From assembly GCA_050951405.1 (NCBI GenBank), contig JBMNIZ010000002.1, forward strand, positions 186,001 to 250,000: a stretch of DNA of 64,000 bases, read 5' to 3'. This DNA is from JBMNIZ01 sp050951405. Its GTDB lineage: Bacteria > Bacillota > DULZ01. How positions within the stretch are numbered: position 1 is the first letter of the stretch; the number at the start of each line of letters is the position of its first letter. Below the pieces are notes generated by a model that was not told the origin of the DNA, ran no database searches, and worked only from the letters and a program-made list of their open reading frames with translations. A program made the position numbers and the translations under genes. Below, piece by piece: positions 49,822 through 58,827 of the stretch.

Positions 49822-50349
49822 CTATGTGTTCCGCTGCATTTGTTTGGCCAAAAAGGTGGCGGCGGTGACCGCCAGGTTGATTTCAGTTTCTCCCAGTTCA
49901 GCCCCTTCTTTTTTAGGGGCCAGGGCTACGGTACCGATGGGCCGGTCCGTGATGATGGGCGCTACCACCAGGGAAGAAAATTCCCGTCCATTTTGGGCAA
50001 TGGTGCCGCAAACAATCTGGGCCTTGCCGTTTTTCATAATAGTTTCAATGCTGCCTATTTTCTGGCCCAAGAACTCCCTTTTGGGGCCCCCTGCCACCGC
50101 AATGATGCCGGCATCGTCGGTAATGACGGCCAAGACCCCCAGGGTTTCCGCCAGCACTTCGCAGTATTCCTGGGCATAAAGGCTCAAGTCATTGATGGGG
50201 ACATACTTTTTCAGGATGACCTCTCCATCCCGGTCTGTAAAAATTTCCAGAGGTTCTCCTTCCCTGATTCTCAAGGTACGCCTAATTTCTTTTGGGATTA
50301 CCACCCTTCCCAAATCGTCTATTCTTCTTACGACTCCTGTTGCTTTCAT
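49822..50349 (-). CDS. spoVT: Stage V sporulation protein T
   Basis: 175-residue forespore transcription regulator. N-terminal AbrB/SpoVT swapped-hairpin domain (residues 1-~50; MKATGVVRRIDDLGRVVIPK, EIRRTLRIREGEPLEIF) and C-terminal GAF-like domain (about 58-175; GVLAVITDDAGIIAVAGG, REFSSLVVAPIITDRPIG). The ATG at 50349 is the family start, preceded by AGGGGTGA; the frame continues 20 codons upstream without support. Strong marker that the organism forms endospores. Confidence 0.97.
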   Translation of the reverse strand: MKATGVVRRIDDLGRVVIPKEIRRTLRIREGEPLEIFTDRDGEVILKKYVPINDLSLYAQEYCEVLAETLGVLAVITDDAGIIAVAGGPKREFLGQKIGSIETIMKNGKAQIVCGTIAQNGREFSSLVVAPIITDRPIGTVALAPKKEGAELGETEINLAVTAATFLAKQMQRNT

Positions 50350-50466
50350 TGTTGCTTTGTCACCCCTTTGGCCATATCTTGCCCGATCTTGCGCCCGACT
50401 ATGTAACAAAGGGATGTAACCGGGATAGCAAATATTGACGCTTTTGGCTGGAGGTGACAGTTGTTT

Positions 50467-51009
50467 TTAGGGAGGCGGCAGTCTCAGTCTTTGGCCGGGA
50501 TAAATCAAGGATGGATCCGGCAAATGATTTAAACGCTGCAATTGGGTAACGGTGGTATTGAATTTTTGGGCAATCCGCCACAAAGTATCGCCCGGTTTGA
50601 CCGTATAATAACCGCTTCCGGGGCTGTCTTCGGGGAAAAGGGGATGAGATTCGCCTTTTAGCCCTCCGGTGGCTATTTTTACCGGAGTCCCTATCCTTAC
50701 CATGTCAAAAACCTGTTCCACATCATGATTGTACATGCGGATGCAGCCTTTGGAGACGGCTTTACCGATGGACCAGGGCTGGGAGGTGCCGTGAATTCCG
50801 TAACGGCCTCCGCTGCTGGGAATGGACAGTTCCATCCAGCGGGTGCCCAAAACGCCCCCCGGGTTGACGATTTTGCGCGTGATATGATAACTGCCGGTGG
50901 GGGTGGGGGTGGACGGCTTTCCGATGGCTACCGGATAGGTATTGATCAATTCTGCACCGCGAAAAAGTTGCAGTCTTCTCAGGGACAGGTTCACTTCGAT
51001 ACGCGGCAT
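50467..51009 (-). CDS. L,D-transpeptidase (YkuD family) with C-terminal LysM
   Basis: 180 residues. YkuD domain (about 1-120) with the catalytic signature: IHGTSQPWSIGKAVSKGCIR holds the His and the nucleophile Cys; it forms 3-3 peptidoglycan cross-links. A LysM domain follows (about 133-178; YTVKPGDTLWRIAQKFN). No signal peptide is visible, as in Bacillus YkuD, which has LysM at the N-terminus instead; the domain order is reversed here. Transcribed toward spoVT with a 117-base gap; a spore-wall role is plausible. Confidence 0.92.
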   Translation of the reverse strand: MPRIEVNLSLRRLQLFRGAELINTYPVAIGKPSTPTPTGSYHITRKIVNPGGVLGTRWMELSIPSSGGRYGIHGTSQPWSIGKAVSKGCIRMYNHDVEQVFDMVRIGTPVKIATGGLKGESHPLFPEDSPGSGYYTVKPGDTLWRIAQKFNTTVTQLQRLNHLPDPSLIYPGQRLRLPPP

Positions 51010-51424
51010 GTATAAGACCCTCCTTCGGTGTGATGTTGCCTTTCCAGCCGGATGCCCGGGTCTTTCTTTTTCATCATATGCTCATCGCTTTCAATGGGTA
51101 AATTATGACAATTAAAAATATTACGCTATTACAAGGAATCCGGTCGAGATGGGAGAAGTTATTATAACATGGGTAGAAGATCTTGGTTTTCCGCCCGGCT
51201 ATTGACAATTTGCTGAACAAGTATACCATATTAAGTAGCGCTTACAAATTTAAAGCTTAAGAACAGGCCCTTTCCCCGGAAATTGGGCGCAGCTGATCTG
51301 TCCGGTGGAAGTTCCAGCCCAAAACTTGGTGGAATGGCTCAGAATCTTTTTAGGAAGAGGTGATCATAAAAAGTAGAGAAAGAGGGTAAATTGGAAGAAG
51401 AAAATCTCAAGGAGGTGCGGGTGA
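51010..51424 (+). promoter_or_regulatory. Divergent intergenic region upstream of the gcv operon
   Basis: 415 bases with no gene found. A possible promoter lies at 51202-51229 (TTGACA, 16-base spacer, TACCAT). I looked for a glycine riboswitch and did not see its conserved core. The AT-rich stretch 51095-51175 may hold the minus-strand promoter of the transpeptidase gene. Confidence 0.4.
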
Positions 51425-52526
51425 TTGGCTGAGTTAAAAAGAACCCCTTTATACGAAGCTCATTTGGCCCTGGGTGCGAAGATGGTTGATTTTGGCGGTT
51501 GGGAAATGCCGGTCCAGTACAGCGGTATCATCCAGGAGCACCATGCCGTCCGTCAACAGGCAGGCCTGTTCGACGTATGCCATATGGGAGAAATTATCAT
51601 CAGGGGCCCGGAAGCGCTCAAACTGATCCAGTATTTAATCACCAATGATTTCAAGAATCAGAAGGTGGGGCAGTGTCAGTACGGCATACTCTGCTATCCC
51701 CATGGCGGTACGGTGGATGACCTGATCGTGTATAGGCTGGCAGAAAATGAATACATGTTGGTGGTTAATGCCTCCAACACGGACAAGGACTTGGCCTGGA
51801 TCCAGGAGCATGCGGGCGGTTTCGATGTGGAAGTGGAAGATGCTTCCCCCCGGATTGGCTTGGTGGCATTACAGGGACCAAAAGCTCTTGAAATTCTACA
51901 GAAGCTGGCTGATATATCCCTGGCGGAAATCAAGAATTACTGGTTTGCCAAGGGGAAAGTCATCGGCAAGGACTGTCTGATTTCCAGAACCGGCTACACG
52001 GGAGAAGACGGTTTTGAGGTATATTGCCAGGTGGCCGACACCAGATCCATCTGGGATGCCATCTTGGAGGCGGGAGAAGGGAGTAGTCCAGCCCTGCGGT
52101 CTGGGAGCCCGCGATTCCCTGCGATTTGAAATGAAAATGCCTCTCTACGGCCATGAATTGAGCGAAAACATCACTCCTCTGGAAGCCCTGCTGGGACGCT
52201 TTGTGGCTCTGGATAAGGAGGAGGATTTTATCGGCAAGGAAGCCTTGGCCCAGCAGAAGGCGGAGGGAGTCAAGCGGAAAATCAGAGGATTTGAAATGAT
52301 CGGCAGGGGAATCGCCCGGCAGGGATATCCGGTGAAGAAAGATGGACAGGTTATTGGCGAAGTTACTTCCGGCATGCCTTCCCCTTCTTTAGGGAAGAAT
52401 TTGGGTATGGCCTTGATTAAAAGCGAATTTGCCGAGATCGGCACCGAACTGGATATTGAGATCCGGGGTAAAGATGTAAAGGCGATTATTATTAAAACAC
52501 CATTTTATCAAAGGGAGGCAAAATAA
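51425..52526 (+). CDS. gcvT: Aminomethyltransferase (glycine cleavage T protein), frameshifted
   Basis: T protein of the glycine cleavage system; moves the methylene group from H protein to tetrahydrofolate and releases ammonia. The first part (51425 to about 52078) has TPLYEAHLALGAKMVDFGGW, MPVQYSGIIQEHHAVR and GEIIIRG. Reading then shifts by one: the frame from 51425 would stop at 52129, but GVVQPCGLGARDSLRFEMKM and the rest to 52526 continue in the next frame. Removing one G from the GGG at 52079-52081 restores EAGEGVVQPCGLGARD, exactly the family sequence. No slippery heptamer, so a sequencing error or a recent mutation, not programmed shifting. TTG 51425 follows AAGGAGGTG. First gene of the gcv operon. 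Confidence 0.92.
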
Positions 52527-52528
52527 TT

Positions 52529-52915
52529 ATGAGTATTCCGGTAGAATTGAAGTATTCGAAAGACCATGAATGGGTAAAAGTTGACGGCAACAAGGCCATC
52601 ATCGGCATCACCGCTTACGCGGCGGAAGCCCTGGGCGATGTGGTCTTTGTAGAACTGCCTGAAGTGGGGGACAGTGTGACCGCCCAAGAGTCTTTTGGCA
52701 GTGTAGAATCCGTCAAGGCTGTTTCCGACGTTTACAGCCCGGTCAGCGGCAGTATTGTGGCCATCAACGAAGCATTGTTTGATTCTCCGGAATTGATCAA
52801 CAGCGATCCCTACGGGGAAGGCTGGATGATTGAGGTGGAAATGGAGGAAGCTTCCGAGCTGGACGACCTCATGTCCGCTGCTGAATACGAAGCTTTTCTT
52901 AAGGAGGCTGAATAA
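52529..52915 (+). CDS. gcvH: Glycine cleavage system H protein
   Basis: 128-residue lipoyl carrier that shuttles the aminomethyl group between P, T and L proteins. Lipoylation site K63 in GSVESVKAVSDVYSPVSG; N-terminal KYSKDHEWVKVDG and C-terminal DPYGEGWMIEVEM are typical. It begins 2 bases after gcvT, with GGGAGG upstream. Confidence 0.97.
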   Translation: MSIPVELKYSKDHEWVKVDGNKAIIGITAYAAEALGDVVFVELPEVGDSVTAQESFGSVESVKAVSDVYSPVSGSIVAINEALFDSPELINSDPYGEGWMIEVEMEEASELDDLMSAAEYEAFLKEAE

Positions 52916-52918
52916 AGG

Positions 52919-54265
52919 ATGAATTATGTCCCGCATACGGAGAAAGATAAGCGGGAAATGCTGGAGCTTATCGGTGTCTCTTCCACGGAAGAGCTTTTTT
53001 CCGATATTCCAGCCAGTCTGCGTCTGAATCAGGAACTGCAGATTTCCGGCGGGCTTTCCGAGATTGAGCTGCGCAGGCTGTTAAAAAACATGGCCGCAAA
53101 AAATATCAGCTTGGATGATTATATCTGTTTTTTGGGGGCGGGTGCTTATGACCATTACATTCCCAGCTTTATTGATCAACTGCTCTTAAGGTCCGAGTTC
53201 TACACCGCCTATACCCCCTACCAGCCGGAAATCAGCCAGGGTACTTTGCAGGATATTTACGAGTATCAAACAATGATCTGCGAATTGACCGGCATGGAAG
53301 TATCCAATGCGTCCATGTACGATGGGGCCAGTGCTTTGGCGGAAGCTACGGTGATGGCCTGCGAGCAGACTCGCCGGAAAGAGTTTGTTATTTCCGAAGC
53401 AGTTCATCCCGAGTACAGAGAAACGGTGAAAACTTATACTGAGGCCCAGGAACTGGTGGGTAAGCCGGTGGCTTTTCGGGATGGTGTCACTGCCGTGGAA
53501 GATGTGAAGGCAGCCCTGGGACCGCAAACTGCGGCCGTGGTAGTCCAATATCCCAACTTCTTCGGCAATATTGAAGACCTGCGAGCTTTGGCCGAACTGG
53601 CCCACAGCCAAGGAGCCCTGCTGGTGGTGGCCGTAGCCGATCCCGTTTCCTTGGGTATCCTGGAATCGCCCGGAGCTTGCGGCGCCGATATTGTGGTGGG
53701 TGACGGGCAGAGTTTTGGCAATCCCATCAGTTTCGGCGGACCCCATATCGGCTTTTTTGCCACCAGGGAGAAGTATGTGCGCCGGATGCCCGGACGGATC
53801 GTGGGTGTCACCGTTGACAACCGGGGGCAGAGAGCTTTTGTCCTGACCCTGCAGGCCAGAGAACAGCACATTCGCCGGGAGAAGGCCACTTCCAATATCT
53901 GTTCCAACCAGGCTCTCAATGCCCTGGCGGTGAACATGGCTTTATCGGCTCTGGGCAAAAGCGGCTTGAAAGAGATGGCCCAACAATCGCTGCAGAAGGC
54001 TCATTACGCTTATCAGCAGCTGATGGGCCTGCCGGGAGTGGAGGCGGCTTTTCCCGGGAAGCCCTTTTTCAAGGAATTTGTCCTGAAGCTGCCCCAGGAT
54101 CCGGAAAAAGTCAATGAAGAACTGTTAAAACATAAAATCATCGGGGGGCTGCCCCTGAAGAGATTTTATCCGGAATTGGGTAACGCCATGCTCTTCTGTG
54201 TGACGGAAATGCGCACGAAAGAGGAAATTGATCTCTTGGTGGACAGAATGGGGGGACTGAAATAA
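52919..54265 (+). CDS. gcvPA: Glycine dehydrogenase (decarboxylating) subunit 1
   Basis: 448-residue N-terminal-type half of the P protein, which forms an alpha2beta2 enzyme with GcvPB. Seen: YDHYIPSFIDQLL, TAYTPYQPEISQGTLQDIYE, SMYDGASALAEA, and QSFGNPISFGGPHIGFFATR. It lacks the PLP lysine, as expected for this subunit. The stop overlaps the gcvPB ATG by one base; it starts 3 bases after gcvH. Confidence 0.97.
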   Translation: MNYVPHTEKDKREMLELIGVSSTEELFSDIPASLRLNQELQISGGLSEIELRRLLKNMAAKNISLDDYICFLGAGAYDHYIPSFIDQLLLRSEFYTAYTPYQPEISQGTLQDIYEYQTMICELTGMEVSNASMYDGASALAEATVMACEQTRRKEFVISEAVHPEYRETVKTYTEAQELVGKPVAFRDGVTAVEDVKAALGPQTAAVVVQYPNFFGNIEDLRALAELAHSQGALLVVAVADPVSLGILESPGACGADIVVGDGQSFGNPISFGGPHIGFFATREKYVRRMPGRIVGVTVDNRGQRAFVLTLQAREQHIRREKATSNICSNQALNALAVNMALSALGKSGLKEMAQQSLQKAHYAYQQLMGLPGVEAAFPGKPFFKEFVLKLPQDPEKVNEELLKHKIIGGLPLKRFYPELGNAMLFCVTEMRTKEEIDLLVDRMGGLK

Positions 54266-55728
54266 TGCCAGAAAAACTGATTTTTGAAAAGAGCGTTCCC
54301 GGAAGGAAGGGTTATTCCCTGCCGGCTTTGGATGTCCCCGCCCAGGATCTGGAGAGCTTGATTCCGCCAAGTTACCTGCGGGAAAAGGAGGCAGAACTGC
54401 CGGAAGTACCTGAAGTGGAAGTGGTCCGGCATTTTACCCGCCTTTCCCAAATGAATTTTGGTGTGGATACCGGTTTCTATCCCCTGGGATCCTGCACCAT
54501 GAAGTACAATCCGAAAATTAATGAGGAGCTGAGTCGCCTGCCCGGTTTCTCCCGTCTCCATCCTTACCAGCCGGAAGACACGGTACAGGGAGCCCTGGAA
54601 TTGGCCTATAAGACCATTGAAGATCTCTGCCATGTGGCTGGGATGGATGCAGGCACAGTGCAGCCTGCCGCCGGCGCCCATGGAGAACTGGTGGGGATGA
54701 TGATCATCCGCGCCTACCATGAAAGCAGGGGAGATAAAAAACGGACCAAAGTGATTGTTCCGGATTCGGCCCACGGAACCAACCCGGCCACAGCCGCCCT
54801 CTGCGGTTACAAAATCGTGGAGGTGAAATCCCTGCCCAACGGGGAAGTGGATGTGGAAGCCCTGAAGAAAGTGGCCAATGAGGAAATTGCCGGTCTGATG
54901 CTCACCAATCCCAACACGGTAGGTATTTTTGAGACTCAGATCCAGGAAATGGCCAGGATTATCCATGAGGTCGGGGGCCTGCTCTATTACGATGGAGCCA
55001 ACATGAATGCCATCATGGGCTACGCCCGTCCGGGTGATATGGGCTTTGATGTCTGCCACTTCAATTTGCACAAGACCTTTTCCACCCCTCACGGAGGAGG
55101 CGGCCCCGGTTCAGGCTTTGTAGGAGTGAAGGAACACCTGGCTCCTTTCCTGCCCAAACCGGTGATTGCTTTTGACTCCGCCAAAGGAAAATATTACTTT
55201 GATTATGATCGGCCCCAGTCCATCGGCCGGGTGAAAGCCTTCTACGGCAACTTCGGGGTAGTGGTCAAAACTTATGTTTACTTGAAGGCCATGGGAGGCA
55301 AAGGGCTGAAAGAGGCCAGCCAAAGTGCGGTCTTAAACGCCAACTACCTGATGCATCAGTTGAAAAAGCACTATCATCTGCCCTTTGACCGTCATTGTAA
55401 GCACGAGTTCATCATCACCCCGAAAAACCTGAAAGAGACGGGAGTGCGCACCTTGGATATCGCCAAGCGCCTGCTGGATTACGGTTATCACCCGCCCACG
55501 GTTTATTTCCCGTTGATTGTAGAGGAAGCCATCATGGTTGAGCCTACGGAAACAGAAAGCAAGGAAACCCTGGACGGTTTTGCCGAGGCCATGGCCAAAA
55601 TTGCCAATGAGGCCAGGGAGAATCCGGAAAAGGTTCTGTCCGCGCCCCATAGGACCATTGTGGGCAGGCTTGATGAAGTCCGAGCTGCCAGGCAGCCCAA
55701 CCTGCGCTATCAAAAAGGAGAGAGCTGA
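54265..55728 (+). CDS. gcvPB: Glycine dehydrogenase (decarboxylating) subunit 2
   Basis: 487-residue PLP-binding half of the P protein, which decarboxylates glycine and loads the aminomethyl group on GcvH. The PLP lysine is K270 in FNLHKTFSTPHGGGGPG; also FYPLGSCTMKYNPK, VPDSAHGTNPATAA and YYDGANMNAIMG. The L protein (Lpd) and lipoate genes are not in the window. A strong terminator follows at 55737. Confidence 0.97.
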   Translation: MPEKLIFEKSVPGRKGYSLPALDVPAQDLESLIPPSYLREKEAELPEVPEVEVVRHFTRLSQMNFGVDTGFYPLGSCTMKYNPKINEELSRLPGFSRLHPYQPEDTVQGALELAYKTIEDLCHVAGMDAGTVQPAAGAHGELVGMMIIRAYHESRGDKKRTKVIVPDSAHGTNPATAALCGYKIVEVKSLPNGEVDVEALKKVANEEIAGLMLTNPNTVGIFETQIQEMARIIHEVGGLLYYDGANMNAIMGYARPGDMGFDVCHFNLHKTFSTPHGGGGPGSGFVGVKEHLAPFLPKPVIAFDSAKGKYYFDYDRPQSIGRVKAFYGNFGVVVKTYVYLKAMGGKGLKEASQSAVLNANYLMHQLKKHYHLPFDRHCKHEFIITPKNLKETGVRTLDIAKRLLDYGYHPPTVYFPLIVEEAIMVEPTETESKETLDGFAEAMAKIANEARENPEKVLSAPHRTIVGRLDEVRAARQPNLRYQKGES

Positions 55729-55736
55729 TTTTTGCC

Positions 55737-55764
55737 GACCCGGGCATGTGCCCGGGTCTTTTAC
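55737..55764 (+). terminator. Terminator of the gcv operon
   Basis: GACCCGGGCA / TGCCCGGGTC perfect 10-bp stem with a TG loop, followed by TTTTACTGCTTTTT. Confidence 0.9.
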
Positions 55765-55869
55765 TGCTTTTTCCCGGCCCTCCGGACAGCATGACGGCCC
55801 GGTGATTTGGATACATATCTTCATTCCAATGGGGCAGACTAGGAGTAGAGGCGGAAAGGAGGGATTAAT

Positions 55870-56049
55870 ATGGCCGGCAGAGTTCAGTCCGGTAGTCCCA
55901 TCGGACGGGTGAAATGCGTGGTGAATACCTGCCAGTATTATCAAAACGGTGACCTGTGTACAGCCAGCAGCATCGAAATCCAGGCCCCCAATGCCAGGAA
56001 CACGGAGGATACTGATTGCGCTACCTTTGCCCCGAAGGGAAGTATATAA
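55870..56049 (+). CDS. DUF1540 domain protein (59 residues)
   Basis: Small cysteine-rich protein: MAGRVQSGSPIGRVKCVVNT then CQYYQNGDLCTASSIEIQAP and a closing DCATF. The cysteine pattern VKCVVNTC...LC...DCATF is that of the DUF1540 family, small probably metal-binding proteins common in spore-forming Clostridia, with unknown function. Excellent ribosome site (AAAGGAGGG) before ATG 55870. It is flanked by two terminators, so it has its own transcript, although no clear sigma-A promoter is visible in the 100 bases upstream. Confidence 0.88.
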   Translation: MAGRVQSGSPIGRVKCVVNTCQYYQNGDLCTASSIEIQAPNARNTEDTDCATFAPKGSI

Positions 56050-56072
56050 GCAAAAATTAACCCGCCGATTTG

Positions 56073-56099
56073 CGCCCGGGCGTTTTCCCCGGGCGTTTT
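56073..56099 (+). terminator. Terminator after the DUF1540 gene
   Basis: CGCCCGGG / CCCGGGCG stem with CGTTTTC loop, then TTTTC. It may also serve the converging comFB gene. Confidence 0.75.
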
Positions 56100-56125
56100 C
56101 CATGAGCGGGTTTGGGCAGAGTCCA

Positions 56126-56416
56126 CTAATTTTTCTTGTGGCGCGGATTGTTCTCCACCACCGCGATTGCTTTGGTCAGGGCTGCATACACATCAGCCCG
56201 GTGCTGGCTTTCCAGGATATTCACCTTGGTATAAATCTCCCCCAGTTCGCGGGATACGTAGCGGGGAGGCAGTTGGTTTAAAGCCAGGGCCACAATGTCA
56301 TGTCTGCACAGTTCACATTGACAGATATTCGGGTATTGGGCCAAAACCTTGGGCAAAAAACTCCAAACGATGTCTTCCATGTAGTTCTTGAGCCTAACTT
56401 GCTTTTCCGGGGACAA
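56126..56416 (-). CDS. comFB: Late competence development protein ComFB family
   Basis: 96 residues. Core motifs YMEDIVWSFLPKVLAQYPNI, then CQCELC, which binds zinc, and DIVALALNQLPPRYVSRELG are diagnostic of ComFB. In Bacillus comFB sits between comFA and comFC; here it is alone and comF is 33 kb away. ComFB-like proteins in cyanobacteria bind cyclic nucleotides including c-di-GMP, which makes the c-di-GMP riboswitch in this window worth noting. I chose TTG 56416 because AAAGGAGGG lies 8 bases upstream and the product then matches the family length; the frame extends to 56464. Confidence 0.88.
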   Translation of the reverse strand: MSPEKQVRLKNYMEDIVWSFLPKVLAQYPNICQCELCRHDIVALALNQLPPRYVSRELGEIYTKVNILESQHRADVYAALTKAIAVVENNPRHKKN

Positions 56417-56497
56417 GGCGGGGACCCTCCTTTTCTTGGCATTAATGGTACATTTCGTCTTCAAGGGGAAAAATCCTTCCGGCTGTGTTTTCCGGCA

Positions 56498-56526
56498 TTT
56501 ACCTTCTTTTCGGCAAATGGTACAAT
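56498..56526 (+). promoter_or_regulatory. Possible sigma-A promoter before the membrane protein at 56580
   Basis: TTTACC, 17-base spacer, TACAAT; 53 bases upstream of the GTG start. Confidence 0.5.
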
Positions 56527-56579
56527 TGCATTAGTGAATGAACATACAATAGATTATATCAGGCAAAGGAGTTGATGGA

Positions 56580-56993
56580 GTGCGAGGGCTTGGGCGCCTG
56601 GTGGGGGCCATTATTTTTCTTTTGTTTGCCATGCTCTCTCTGCAGAGGCACCAGATCTGGGAGGCTGCTTATCAAGCCGGAGATTCTGGATGGCTTTGGC
56701 CCTATGTGAGCGCTAACGGTTTGTTGATAGCGGGTGTATTGATCTTGGAATTGCCGCGGATCCTGACTTCCAGGGGCAGGCTGGTTCCGGACTGGTCCGG
56801 CTTGATTATTTACGGTTTGCCAGGACTGGCCTTGATTCTTTATCCTTTCTGGAGCAGTCAGACTGCCTCCCTGGCCTGGCTGAAGGATTATTTGGGGGAA
56901 GTGCGGATTTTGGGGGATGTGCTCCTCGGCCTTGGCCTCGGCAAGACTATCCGGTTTTTATCCTATGATTATTACCGCTATAGGCATGGATGA
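56580..56993 (+). CDS. Hypothetical four-TM membrane protein
   Basis: 137 residues with about four TM segments (residues ~5-20, 40-60, 73-91 and 105-120), short loops and a basic C-terminus (FLSYDYYRYRHG). No family recognised. GTG 56580 follows AAAGGAGTTGATGGA. Probably a real gene: good promoter, ribosome site and membrane topology. It may share a transcript with ispE downstream. Confidence 0.7.
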   Translation: MRGLGRLVGAIIFLLFAMLSLQRHQIWEAAYQAGDSGWLWPYVSANGLLIAGVLILELPRILTSRGRLVPDWSGLIIYGLPGLALILYPFWSSQTASLAWLKDYLGEVRILGDVLLGLGLGKTIRFLSYDYYRYRHG

Positions 56994-57168
56994 GGATTTG
57001 CTGTTGGATCTGACCGAAGTCCTTTCGGGCGGGTCTTTTGCCCTGGAAGCTGTCTTTTTGAGGCCGGCCCGGCGCATATACCTGATTTTTTCGGTAAAAA
57101 TATGGAAGAAGGGGCCGGCGGCAGCTCTTTTGGTGCAGGAATCCACAGCCAGATATGGAATATATTAA
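56986..57168 (+). CDS. Possible 60-residue protein of unknown function
   Basis: ATG 56986 overlaps the end of the previous gene by 8 bases; the frame begins MDEDLLLDLTEVLSGG and includes FALEAVFLRPARRIYLIFSV. Codon use looks like the neighbours and the hydrophobic/polar alternation is protein-like, but the ribosome site is weak and no family is recognised. The rest of the 232-base gap to ispE shows nothing else. Confidence 0.35.
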   Translation: MDEDLLLDLTEVLSGGSFALEAVFLRPARRIYLIFSVKIWKKGPAAALLVQESTARYGIY

Positions 57169-57225
57169 ACGCTGGAGAAGCAGAGAACAGTTTTTCAGAT
57201 ATTAAATTAAAGAGGTTGAAGTTTT

Positions 57226-58089
57226 TTGCCTGTGCTCTCCCGTTTCGCTTATGGAAAAATCAACTTTTCCCTGGATGTGTTGGGATTGCGGTCCGATGGC
57301 TATCATGAGATTGCCACGGTGATGCAATCCATCAGTTTGGCCGATCGGTTGGATTTGCAGAAAGCCGCCCCGGGGCAAATCAAGCTGAAGACTGACTGTT
57401 CCGGGCTGCCTGTGGACCAGGACAATTTGGTCATGAAAGCGGCGGTTCTTTTGCAGGAAAAATACCGTCCTCCTTGGGGGGCGGAGATCTTTTTACATAA
57501 AAGAATTCCTTTGGCTGCCGGACTGGCCGGGGGCAGTGCCGATGCGGCTGCGGCATTGCGCTCTTTAAATGAATTGTGGGAATTGGAATTGGGGGAGGAG
57601 GAACTCCGTCAGTTGGGGCGCCTGTTGGGGGCGGATGTGCCTTTCTGTCTCCTGGGGGGACTGGCCCTGGCCAGAGGAGTGGGAGAGAAGCTGACTCCTT
57701 TGCCGAATCCGCCGGATTTGTGGTTGGTGCTGGTGAAGCCGGAAGGGTCTTTATCTGCCGGCCGGGTTTATCGGCAATGGGATCTCCGGGGACAACCGTC
57801 AGGCCGTCATACGGAGAGGGTTTTGCATGCTCTCCGGCAAGCTGACGGGAGGGCCCTGGCGGCCTGCCTGGGTAATGATTTGGAGGCGGCAGCCTGCCGT
57901 CTGCTACCGGAAATCGAGGAAATCAAAAAGGAACTACTCCGGCGGGGGGCCTGGGGGGCCTTGATGAGCGGCAGTGGCCCTACGGTTTTCGGCCTTACCG
58001 GCAGCCGCCGGGAGGCGGAAGCGTTGGCCGCTTATTTTCAGGGCAGATACCCGGCTGTTTTTGTGGCCAGGACCATGACGGGAGACTGA
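57226..58089 (+). CDS. ispE: 4-diphosphocytidyl-2-C-methyl-D-erythritol kinase
   Basis: GHMP-family kinase of the MEP isoprenoid pathway. 287 residues. Seen: FAYGKINFSLDVLGLRSDGY, HEIATVMQSISLAD, the ATP loop PLAAGLAGGSADAAAALR, and the C-terminal MSGSGPTVFGL. TTG 57226 is the longest start, with AGAGGTTG upstream; GTG 57232 is an alternative. It is followed 18 bases later by a GntR gene, and the order ispE...purR-spoVG-glmU recalls Bacillus. Confidence 0.96.
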   Translation: MPVLSRFAYGKINFSLDVLGLRSDGYHEIATVMQSISLADRLDLQKAAPGQIKLKTDCSGLPVDQDNLVMKAAVLLQEKYRPPWGAEIFLHKRIPLAAGLAGGSADAAAALRSLNELWELELGEEELRQLGRLLGADVPFCLLGGLALARGVGEKLTPLPNPPDLWLVLVKPEGSLSAGRVYRQWDLRGQPSGRHTERVLHALRQADGRALAACLGNDLEAAACRLLPEIEEIKKELLRRGAWGALMSGSGPTVFGLTGSRREAEALAAYFQGRYPAVFVARTMTGD

Positions 58090-58107
58090 GGAAAGGAGGA
58101 TGGTGGC

Positions 58108-58791
58108 ATGTCCAAAAGACTGATGCCGGTACAATTGGTGAATTACAAGCCCCTGCGGGAAATTGTCTTTGAGGCCCTCCGGGAGGCTATCATTCATGGA
58201 ACACTGCCGCCGGGAGAAAGATTAATGGAAGTCCAGTTGGCGGAAGAGTTGGGTGTAAGCCGGACACCGGTACGGGAAGCGATCCGCAAGCTGGAGTTGG
58301 AAGGATTTGTGGTGATGGTGCCCCGCAAAGGGGCTTATGTGGCCGATATTTCCATTAAAGACATCACTGAAGTTTTTGAAATCAGAGCTGCTCTGGAATC
58401 CTTGGCAGCAGGATTGGCCTGCGAAAGGATCACTGATGAGGAGCTGGAGGAATTACAGAAGCTGGTGGTCAGGGTTTTTAAAACGGCCAAAGACAATGAT
58501 ATAAAGACCTTGATTGAAGTTGATGCGGAATTTCATGATAAGATTTACCGGGCCAGCCGAAACAGCCGATTGATCCAGATTGTATCGAATTTGTTGGAGC
58601 AGATTCAGCGTTTTCGTACCGCTACTCTGGCTTCTCCCGGTCGGATCAAAGACACTTTACAAGAGCACAAACAGATTGTGGATGCCATTGCGGAAAGAAA
58701 CGTGGCCCTGGCTCAGCAGCGGGCCCAGGAGCATATTGAGAATGCGGAAAATATCTTATTGGCCTCCATTGCCAAGAAATATGACAAGTAG
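58108..58791 (+). CDS. GntR-family (FadR subfamily) transcriptional regulator
   Basis: 227 residues. N-terminal winged helix (about 12-75; VQLAEELGVSRTPVREAIRK, LELEGFVVMVPRKGAYV) and an all-helical FCD ligand-binding domain (about 80-220; EVFEIRAALESLAAGLAC, DAEFHDKIYRASRNSRL), whose Asp/His residues usually bind a metal and a carboxylate ligand. ATG 58108 follows AAAGGAGG. The target is unknown; neighbours are ispE and a nucleotidyltransferase gene. Confidence 0.93.
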   Translation: MSKRLMPVQLVNYKPLREIVFEALREAIIHGTLPPGERLMEVQLAEELGVSRTPVREAIRKLELEGFVVMVPRKGAYVADISIKDITEVFEIRAALESLAAGLACERITDEELEELQKLVVRVFKTAKDNDIKTLIEVDAEFHDKIYRASRNSRLIQIVSNLLEQIQRFRTATLASPGRIKDTLQEHKQIVDAIAERNVALAQQRAQEHIENAENILLASIAKKYDK

Positions 58792-58827
58792 TCCGGTGTT
58801 TGACGGGGGAAAAGAGGTGAGATGCTC

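Noticed and set aside
51010..51424. Glycine riboswitch upstream of the gcv operon
   Set aside because: Looked for the conserved glycine-aptamer core in the 415-base leader; no recognisable match. A covariance search (RF00504) would settle it.
52014..52526. Separate 170-residue gene after gcvT, or programmed frameshift
   Set aside because: The product is the C-terminal part of GcvT and there is no slippery site; one extra G explains it.
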